Of a DNA stretch of 11,830 nt, positions 6,015 through 11,830 are shown piece after piece; position 1 is the stretch's first letter, and each line of letters starts with the position of its first letter. Made by a program: the position numbers and the translations under genes. This stretch comes from JBCCRH01 sp039208045. Its GTDB lineage: Bacteria > Bacteroidota > Bacteroidia > Chitinophagales > Saprospiraceae. A model generated the notes under the pieces. It was given only the letters and a program-made list of their open reading frames with translations, did no database searches and was not told where the DNA came from. The stretch lies in NCBI GenBank assembly GCA_039208045.1, contig JBCCRH010000162.1, forward strand, positions 1 to 11,830, read 5' to 3'.

Positions 6015-7376
6015 ATGGCACAAGTTGAATTAATTATGCCCAAAATGGGAGAAAGTATCATGGAGGCTACTATTCTGAATTGGGTGAAAAAAGTAGGCGA
6101 TAGTGTCGATGTAGACGAAACCATTTTGGAAATCGCTACTGATAAAGTAGACTCCGAAGTTCCCTCGCCATCAGCCGGTGTTATTACTGAAATCCGATTC
6201 CAAGAAAATGATGTAGTACCCATTGGCGAGGTCATTGCCATTATTGCTACGGAAGGTGAAGAGGCACCTCAAGCTAGTCCAAGTATTGCTGCACCTGCCA
6301 CTGCTGAGCCGACCAATCCAGCTAATGGCCATGCCGTAGCTACAGAAACGATGCCCGCAGTAGCTACAGCCACGCTCGAAGCACCAGTAAGCAAAACGGG
6401 TAGCAGCGGCCGCTTCTACTCTCCATTAGTACGAAATATTGCCAAAAAAGAGCATATCGGGGCTTCAGAACTCGATCAAGTGCCCGGCACGGGCCTAGAT
6501 GGTCGCGTAACTAAAAAAGATATTTTAGCTTACATCGAACAGCGCTCAAACTCTGCTAACATATCAACTGCTCCAGTAGCACCAGCACCAATAGTGCAAC
6601 CCGTACCACCTCAGCCTGTAGCAGTCACTCAGCCCGCAGCACCAAGCGTTCCTGCTTCTGCAAATGGCAATGTGGAGATCATTGAAATGGATCGCATGCG
6701 TAAGCTCATTGCGGAACATATGGTGCGCTCCAAGCAAACCTCGCCACACGTCACTTCATTTGTAGAGGTAGATGTTACCGATATAGTTAACTGGCGCAAC
6801 CGAATCAAAAAGCAATTCCAGGAGAAGCATGGGGAGAAAATCACCTTTACGCCCATTTTTATTGAGGCAGTCGTAAAGGCGATCCAAGATTACCCTATGA
6901 TCAATATTTCGGTGGATGGCAATAATCTGGTTCGCAAAAAAGACATCAATATAGGTATGGCAGCAGCGCTACCATCAGGCAACTTGATTGTGCCGGTTAT
7001 CAAAAAAGCAGATCATTTAAGTCTTTTAGGCTTGACCAAGGCAGTAAACGACCTGGCTGGCCGTGCGCGTGCCAATAAGCTGAAGCCAGAAGAAATTCAG
7101 GGCGGCACTTTCACGCTCACCAATGTGGGCACCTTTGGTAATGTGATGGGCACCCCAATCATCAACCAACCACAAGTCGCCATCTTGGCGACTGGCGCGA
7201 TTCGTAAAAAACCAGCAGTGGTAGAAACAGAGTTTGGCGACCTTATTGCCGTTCGCCACATGATGTTTTTATCCTTATCTTACGATCACCGTGTGGTAGA
7301 TGGCGCTTTGGGCGGTTCGTTCTTACGTAAAATAGGGGACTACTTAGAGCAATTTGATGCAACGCAAAAAATCTAG
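6015..7376 (+). CDS. Dihydrolipoamide acyltransferase (E2) of a 2-oxo acid dehydrogenase complex
   Basis: E2 forms the core of pyruvate, 2-oxoglutarate or branched-chain 2-oxo acid dehydrogenase complexes and moves the acyl group from E1 via its swinging lipoyl arm to CoA. The 453-residue product has one lipoyl domain (1-77) with the attachment lysine K44 in EIATDKVDSEVP. An Ala/Pro-rich linker follows, then a peripheral-subunit-binding domain (about 134-176, SPLVRNIAKKEHI to KKDILAYI) that holds E1 or E3, and a second Pro/Ala linker (180-215). The catalytic domain (about 220-450) ends with DHRVVDG (424-430), where H425 is the active-site histidine. TNVGTFGNVMGTPIINQPQ in the catalytic domain suggests the branched-chain or pyruvate type rather than SucB, but the acyl group cannot be fixed from sequence by eye. 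No E1 or E3 gene lies beside it. It has its own promoter and an A/C-rich leader without Shine-Dalgarno. Confidence 0.95.
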   Translation: MAQVELIMPKMGESIMEATILNWVKKVGDSVDVDETILEIATDKVDSEVPSPSAGVITEIRFQENDVVPIGEVIAIIATEGEEAPQASPSIAAPATAEPTNPANGHAVATETMPAVATATLEAPVSKTGSSGRFYSPLVRNIAKKEHIGASELDQVPGTGLDGRVTKKDILAYIEQRSNSANISTAPVAPAPIVQPVPPQPVAVTQPAAPSVPASANGNVEIIEMDRMRKLIAEHMVRSKQTSPHVTSFVEVDVTDIVNWRNRIKKQFQEKHGEKITFTPIFIEAVVKAIQDYPMINISVDGNNLVRKKDINIGMAAALPSGNLIVPVIKKADHLSLLGLTKAVNDLAGRARANKLKPEEIQGGTFTLTNVGTFGNVMGTPIINQPQVAILATGAIRKKPAVVETEFGDLIAVRHMMFLSLSYDHRVVDGALGGSFLRKIGDYLEQFDATQKI

Positions 7377-7400
7377 ATTTCACTAACCCAAATTTGGTGC

Positions 7401-9482
7401 ATGCGATACCTATTCTTAGCCGTTTTCTTTAGCTGGACGACTGTCCTCCTGTTTAGTCAATCCACTAAAGAGCGTGCCAAGGAGTTAATGGCGAATACCA
7501 AATACAGTGATGCCCTCAGCTTGCTTTCCCGCAACAATCAATGGGAAGCGCAAGACGAAGACATCCTACTCCTCAAAGCAGTCTGCCAATACCAGCTCAA
7601 CCAACTCGATGAGGCAGAGCGCATCCTCAACCGATTGGTGGAAGCAGAAGAGTCGCCTTACCCAGAGTGTTGGCTATACTTGGGGCGTATTTTTCATCAC
7701 CGCAACCAATTTGCGGAAGCAGCTGCTTTTTACAAGAATTTCTTACGCAGTATCAGCCAATCTAATCCACAACGTGGAGTAGTGGTAAATGCGATCAAAC
7801 GATGTGCCAATGGGCTGGCCATTCAGTACCAAAAAGGCCTGGCTTTTGTAGAAAATCTAGGCCGAGAGGTAAATACCGAGCAAGAGGAGTTTAATCCGAT
7901 CTTAAGTCCCAACTCGCCCGATCGCCTTTATTTTTCTTCTATCAGAACTGGTAATATGGGTGGCCCGCGCGATCGCTATGGCCGACCAGATGAGCAATTG
8001 GGTCAGTACCGGAGCGATATGTACAGCTGTAGCAATCAAGGAGGTATTTGGGGGAGTACAAAATCAATGCACTTCTTGCTAAATAGCCCACAACGGGAAG
8101 TTCTGTTGGGTTTTAATCGAGATGGCTCTGTGCTTTACTACTTTAAAGGGCCTACTGCCCAAGAAGGGCGCATCCTAATGGATACGTTTCAACGGGTGGA
8201 AGAGCGCACGCTGCGTTCTGATCCATTTCCAGGCCCTTTCCAAGTACGTTCTGGCGATCAAGCCGCTTTTATTTTTAATGATACTCTGCTCCTATTTGCA
8301 AGTAGCCGCCCGGGTGGCTATGGTGGGCTAGACCTTTACGAAAGTAGATATGCCAATGGAAGTTGGTCGAAGCCAAAAAATCTAGGCCCAACGATCAATT
8401 CGCCTTTTGATGAAACAGCACCTTTTCTTTCCAGAAATGGGAAGACCATTTACTTCAGTAGCAATCATCCAGAGCGAAGTATTGGTGGGTTGGATGTATT
8501 CAAAAATTCATTTGTGGCCAGCAAGCAGCGATGGACAAAACCGTATAATGTAGGCATTCCTATCAATTCGGCAGGAGATGATGTAGATTTCCGTTTAGCA
8601 AAAGATGGCTTTACAGCCTACTTCACATCGACTCGTAAAGATGGTTTTGGGGGCCGCGATATTTATGCAGCTTACTTTGAAGACTTTTTGCCTGAACAAG
8701 AAGTACCAATTAGCTATACCCCAGCGCCAGTAGTACCTGTTGATGATTACCCAGCCCTACCACCACCAATAGCTAAACCGCCAGCCACAAGTTTTACCCC
8801 TCCACCAGTAGTCGCTTCGAGCATGACAAATATTAGCTACACTTCTGCTAATAGCTTAGACGAGGAACGCCTACAATCGATCAAGCGGCAGCTCATCGAT
8901 TATCCGGAGAGCCAGCTTATTATTTCGGCTTACGCCAAAAATGAAGCGATTCCCGACCGTCTGTTTGAGGGGATTACCTCTGCTGAGAAAGTAGCAGATT
9001 GGTTTACCCAAAATGGCATTTCACCAGATCGATTATTTCTACGTGCCCCCTGGCAGTTGCCCGAAGGCATTAAAGGGATAGGTGCCGAAGTAGAGCTCAG
9101 TTTTTACACTTCTACCGAAGAACCTGATTTGCCTCATCTAGGCGTTGAGCAGAGCCTATTTGCCCCCAAGGCCACCCTCAATGCAGGCCTATGCTACAAA
9201 GTGCAATTCGTTTCGGTGAAGAAAAAATACACCCACCCTGCTATTACGATGGCTAATGAGCCAATGGTAGAGCTTTCGCCAAAAGTGGGCTACTACCGCT
9301 ATACCTTGGGCGCTTTTGAGGATTACGCTTCCGCTAAACAATTTCAGCAACAGGTGCGGCGTATGGGCTTCAAGAGTGCTTTTGTAGTACCCTACACCTA
9401 TGGCATGCGGGCCGATAACAAAATGGCTAGAGCCGCTACCACCCAATTCCCTGATTTAGCCAATTATTTGAATCGAAAATAA
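7401..9482 (+). CDS. Exported TPR / PD40 propeller / OmpA-like / SPOR-like envelope protein
   Basis: The product has 693 residues. A signal peptide covers about 1-19 (hydrophobic LFLAVFFSWTTVLLF). TPR-like helices span about 21-150 (KYSDALSLL, LDEAERILNRLV, FAEAAAFYKNFL). PD40/WD40-like propeller blades span about 160-425, with repeats such as FNPILSPNSPDRLYFSS, LLFASSRPGGYGGLDLY, APFLSRNGKTIYFSS and DGFTAYFTSTRKDGFGGRDIY. A Pro-rich linker (438-470) leads to an OmpA-like segment (about 477-569) and a SPOR-like segment (about 598-668, YKVQFVSV and YRYTLGAFEDYASAKQFQ). The order resembles PorE-type proteins linked to the type IX secretion system or gliding, which end in an OmpA domain that holds peptidoglycan. 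Here the residues that usually bind peptidoglycan in the OmpA segment appear lost. Gene calls and domains are read by eye; the T9SS link is inference. It follows E2 by 24 bp, with a small palindrome CCAAATTTGG (7388-7397) before the ATG. Confidence 0.85.
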   Translation: MRYLFLAVFFSWTTVLLFSQSTKERAKELMANTKYSDALSLLSRNNQWEAQDEDILLLKAVCQYQLNQLDEAERILNRLVEAEESPYPECWLYLGRIFHHRNQFAEAAAFYKNFLRSISQSNPQRGVVVNAIKRCANGLAIQYQKGLAFVENLGREVNTEQEEFNPILSPNSPDRLYFSSIRTGNMGGPRDRYGRPDEQLGQYRSDMYSCSNQGGIWGSTKSMHFLLNSPQREVLLGFNRDGSVLYYFKGPTAQEGRILMDTFQRVEERTLRSDPFPGPFQVRSGDQAAFIFNDTLLLFASSRPGGYGGLDLYESRYANGSWSKPKNLGPTINSPFDETAPFLSRNGKTIYFSSNHPERSIGGLDVFKNSFVASKQRWTKPYNVGIPINSAGDDVDFRLAKDGFTAYFTSTRKDGFGGRDIYAAYFEDFLPEQEVPISYTPAPVVPVDDYPALPPPIAKPPATSFTPPPVVASSMTNISYTSANSLDEERLQSIKRQLIDYPESQLIISAYAKNEAIPDRLFEGITSAEKVADWFTQNGISPDRLFLRAPWQLPEGIKGIGAEVELSFYTSTEEPDLPHLGVEQSLFAPKATLNAGLCYKVQFVSVKKKYTHPAITMANEPMVELSPKVGYYRYTLGAFEDYASAKQFQQQVRRMGFKSAFVVPYTYGMRADNKMARAATTQFPDLANYLNRK

Positions 9483-9494
9483 GCCGTTGCTGCT

Positions 9495-10694
9495 ATGCAT
9501 TTACGACAGCTTTTTTTACAACACGTCGCTCAGACTAGCGATAGCCCGCTCGCGCTTGAAATCGAGCGAGGCGAAGGCATGTATTTGTACGATCCTTCTG
9601 GGAAGGCTTACCTTGACCTTATCGCAGGCATTGGGGTAAGTAGCCTAGGGCATTGCCATCCGGCAGTAGTGAGCGCCACCAAGCAGCAGCTGGATAAATA
9701 TCTACACACCATTGTATATGGGGAGTTTGTAATGAACCCGCAAGTGCAACTCGCGACGCTACTAGCAGAGCAATTGCCTGATCCGCTGGATAGTGTGTAC
9801 TTTGTCAATTCGGGCAGTGAAGCGACGGAAGGAGCCATGAAATTGGCCAAGCGCTATACCGGTCGAGCCGAAATAATCGCCTGCAAAAAGGCCTATCATG
9901 GCAGCACTCAAGGTGCGGCTAGCTTGATGCACCCCACAGCGTTCACACAACCCTTCCACCCGCTACTGCCCGGCATCAAGCATATTGAGTTCAACTGCGA
10001 ATTTTGCCTTCAGCAAATTACCGAAAAGACGGCAGCAGTCATTATGGAGACCGTACAAGCAGAATGGGGCATTCGCAAACCCCATAGCGGCTATCTGCAA
10101 AAAGTGCGCAAGCGCTGCGATGAAGTAGGGGCCTTACTTATTTTGGATGAAATCCAAGCAGGCTTTGGCCGTACCGGTACACTCTTTGCCTTTGAGCAAT
10201 ATGGCATACAGCCTGATATTTTGCTTTTAGCAAAAGGGATGGGCGGTGGTATGCCCATTGGGGCGTTTGTGGCAGCACGAGAAGTAATGCAGACACTATC
10301 TCACAATCCGGTTTTAGGGCATATCACCACTTTTGGAGGGCACCCAGTTTGTTGCGCAGCAGGTTTGGCTACGCTGCAAACCCTACTAGCCGAAAATTAC
10401 ATTGCTGAAGTGAAAGCTAAAGAAGCGTTATTCTTGGAGCTGCTCGATCATCCTGCTATACTCGACAAGCGCAGTGCCGGACTATGGATGGCGATTGAGC
10501 TAGAGAGTTTTGATGTAGTACGTGCCGTCATCAAGCGCTGCTTGGAAGCAGGGCTGATTACAGATTGGTTTTTATTTAATAGTCATTCGCTGCGGATTGC
10601 GCCGCCGTTAATTATTTCGGAGGAGGAAATTCGGAAGGCATGTGGAATTTTGTTGGAGGCGATGGATGAGGTTACCTCGGCTGTTGCTCAGTGA
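9495..10694 (+). CDS. Class III PLP-dependent aminotransferase (acetylornithine/ornithine aminotransferase-like)
   Basis: This is a fold type I, class III aminotransferase of normal length (399 residues). It shows LYDPSGKAYLDLIAGIGVSS (31-50), the cofactor phosphate-binding NSGSEATEGAMKLAKRYTG (105-123), LILDEIQAGFGRTG (215-228) with D218 and Q221 expected to hold the pyridine ring, and K247 in LLLAKGMGGGMPIGAF as the lysine that forms the Schiff base. GHITTFGGHPVCCAAGLA is another family block. Such enzymes move the omega- or alpha-amino group of ornithine, acetylornithine, 4-aminobutyrate or related amines to 2-oxoglutarate. The overall look is close to ArgD/RocD, but no arginine or lysine pathway gene is near, so the substrate is left open. 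It lies 12 bp after the envelope protein gene, probably on the same transcript, though the two have no obvious shared job. No terminator is seen after it. Confidence 0.93.
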   Translation: MHLRQLFLQHVAQTSDSPLALEIERGEGMYLYDPSGKAYLDLIAGIGVSSLGHCHPAVVSATKQQLDKYLHTIVYGEFVMNPQVQLATLLAEQLPDPLDSVYFVNSGSEATEGAMKLAKRYTGRAEIIACKKAYHGSTQGAASLMHPTAFTQPFHPLLPGIKHIEFNCEFCLQQITEKTAAVIMETVQAEWGIRKPHSGYLQKVRKRCDEVGALLILDEIQAGFGRTGTLFAFEQYGIQPDILLLAKGMGGGMPIGAFVAAREVMQTLSHNPVLGHITTFGGHPVCCAAGLATLQTLLAENYIAEVKAKEALFLELLDHPAILDKRSAGLWMAIELESFDVVRAVIKRCLEAGLITDWFLFNSHSLRIAPPLIISEEEIRKACGILLEAMDEVTSAVAQ

Positions 10695-10803
10695 TATCTA
10701 CTTTGGCTACCACTCAACGTGCTTAGACTAACTTTATTACACTAAATCAATACTCTACATCGCGTTTACAGTTAATTTGAATGCATTATCAAAAGCTCTA
10801 ATC

Positions 10804-11670
10804 GTGATAAGAAATATTCTATTGCTCTTCCTACTTGTATCTATATTCTCTAACTGTCAGCCTAAAGAGCCTAACTTCATCCCCGAAGGTTTGACCAAAC
10901 TCTCCAGACAAGAGATCGTTGATCGCGCCAGGGTGGGGAACTTCCCCAATATGGATGAGCTGACTTATATGAACATGCAAGGGAAGATCATCACGCGCGA
11001 TTCCTTATCGCGGATAGAGGACTTTGCTGAAATTGCTTTTGATGATTATGTAGATGAGCAAGGAGTAGTGCGAGTAACGATCATGCGGAAAGCAACAGCA
11101 GAGGATAAAATATGGCAGCAAAAAATGATGCAAGCGATGGATGAGGGCCCTGAGCTTCAACCTGTGGCTGTTGACTGTAGTCAAATCGGCCCACTGCTAG
11201 ACAGTGTGTTAGTTGCTGACCAAAAGAATCGAGCAGGTGAAAAAGAGCTTGACCTGCTGGTAGATGCACGGAACCAAGAAATAGTAATTTCCATATTGGA
11301 ACAATGCGGAATGCCTACGACAAAAGAGGTAAACCGGAGCCAAGTAGAAGCGGTTTGGTTAGTTATCCAGCATGGCCGCATAAAGTATCAGAAGAAGTAT
11401 CTACCACTATTCAAAATAGCTGCGGAAGCAGGTGATCTTGACCTAAAACGAATCTTGATGATGGAAGATCGTATTTTGGTGGGAGAAGGGAAGCCTCAAA
11501 TTTATGGCACACAGCTTGAAAGGAATAGTACTACTGGCGAGTATGAGCTGAGCGAAACTGTGGAGCCAGAATACCTCAATCAGCGCCGCGCGGCAGTAGG
11601 CTTTGAGCCAATGGAAGAGTATTTATTGAATTTTGGTATGGAGTTTAATATTCCCCAGAAGGAGAAGTAG
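10804..11670 (+). CDS. DUF6624 family lipoprotein
   Basis: From the GTG at 10804 the product has 288 residues and begins MIRNILLLFLLVSIFSNC, a compact lipoprotein signal peptide with Cys18 as the lipid site. The bases before the Cys (Phe-Ser-Asn) depart from the usual lipobox, which Bacteroidota often tolerate. A TTG at 10777 would add nine residues and is the other possible start; the ATG at 10781 is out of frame. The C-terminal half carries the blocks I recognise from DUF6624: VWLVIQH (residues 184-190), KKYLPLFKIAAEAGDL (197-212), DRILVGEGKPQIYGTQ (222-237), and NQRRAAVGFEPMEEYL (259-274). The function of DUF6624 is unknown to me. The N-terminal region (about 20-120) is not recognised and holds no repeat. 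It lies 82 bp (to 10777) after the aminotransferase and 11 bp before the next gene, so it probably leads a new unit with it. Confidence 0.8.
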   Translation: MIRNILLLFLLVSIFSNCQPKEPNFIPEGLTKLSRQEIVDRARVGNFPNMDELTYMNMQGKIITRDSLSRIEDFAEIAFDDYVDEQGVVRVTIMRKATAEDKIWQQKMMQAMDEGPELQPVAVDCSQIGPLLDSVLVADQKNRAGEKELDLLVDARNQEIVISILEQCGMPTTKEVNRSQVEAVWLVIQHGRIKYQKKYLPLFKIAAEAGDLDLKRILMMEDRILVGEGKPQIYGTQLERNSTTGEYELSETVEPEYLNQRRAAVGFEPMEEYLLNFGMEFNIPQKEK

Positions 11671-11681
11671 TACATTGCATT

Positions 11682-11830
11682 ATGAACAACATTCTACTAT
11701 TCCTACTACTTATAGTCCAGCTATCATCCCTCCAAACAGCAGCAGCCCAAGACATATTAGGTCGGTGGTACTCTAAAGTACAATTAGATACCCAAGAAGT
11801 ACACTACCTCTTTGATATTAGAAAGAATGC
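11682..11830 (+). CDS. Exported protein, N-terminal part only (cut by right edge)
   Basis: Forty-nine codons are open from the ATG at 11682 to the edge. The product begins with a signal peptide, MNNILLFLLLIVQLSSLQT followed by AAAQD, with a good cleavage site after the AAA-Q stretch. The mature part starts DILGRWYSKVQLDTQEVHYLF. A short N-terminal 'ILGxWxGxL...L.F.I' pattern of this sort is seen before alpha/beta-hydrolase or serine peptidase domains in Bacteroidota, but too little is present to call a family. It follows the DUF6624 gene by 11 bp, so co-transcription is likely. Confidence 0.7.
   Translation, partial: MNNILLFLLLIVQLSSLQTAAAQDILGRWYSKVQLDTQEVHYLFDIRKN

Noticed and set aside
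7507..7782. Second plus-strand open frame inside the envelope protein gene
   Set aside because: It overlaps a gene with clear TPR and propeller repeats in another frame and encodes nothing recognisable.
10702..10736. TTTG (10702) and TAACTTTA (10729-10736) as a promoter for the DUF6624 gene
   Set aside because: The -7 box has one mismatch and the spacer is 23 bases, outside the usual 19-21. It could still act weakly.

Overview
The window looks like ordinary chromosome from a member of the phylum Bacteroidota, perhaps a Saprospira- or Chitinophaga-like lineage; the finer placement is a guess. The grounds are: an envelope protein combining TPR, PD40 propeller, OmpA-like and SPOR-like parts; start codons almost all without a Shine-Dalgarno sequence; a promoter matching the Bacteroidota pattern TTTG-N20-TAnnTTTG; a biotin ligase without a DNA-binding domain placed head to head with rsfS-ftsH; and a DUF6624 lipoprotein.

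Left part, minus strand (1-3740). From right to left come the ribosome silencing factor rsfS, the membrane AAA+ protease ftsH, and then, beyond a palindrome and an intrinsic terminator, an Rpn/PD-(D/E)XK-type nuclease or transposase gene that runs off the left edge. The nuclease carries a 12-bp tandem repeat coding for Glu-Gln-Gly-Ile units. The repeat is almost perfect at one end and decayed at the other.

Middle, plus strand (3765-7376). A biotin-protein ligase starts only 24 bp from the rsfS start and points the other way. It is followed 19 bp later by cinA (NMN amidase/competence-damage family). After a 194-bp gap with hairpins and the best promoter in the window comes a single-lipoyl-domain E2 acyltransferase of a 2-oxo acid dehydrogenase complex.

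Right part, plus strand (7401-11830). Close behind E2 lie a secreted 693-residue TPR/PD40/OmpA-like/SPOR-like envelope protein and a class III PLP aminotransferase, spaced so tightly (24 and 12 bp) that one transcript is likely. After an 82-bp gap (measured to the first possible start) comes a DUF6624 lipoprotein, then 11 bp later the start of another exported protein cut by the right edge.

Most of the window is housekeeping: protein quality control, ribosome hibernation, cofactor attachment and repair, central metabolism and cell envelope. I see no CRISPR array, tRNA, rRNA, phage or defence island. The parts most worth a second look are the repeat-bearing nuclease, the envelope protein whose OmpA-like domain seems to have lost its peptidoglycan-binding residues while a SPOR-like domain follows, and the altered biotin-binding loop of the ligase.
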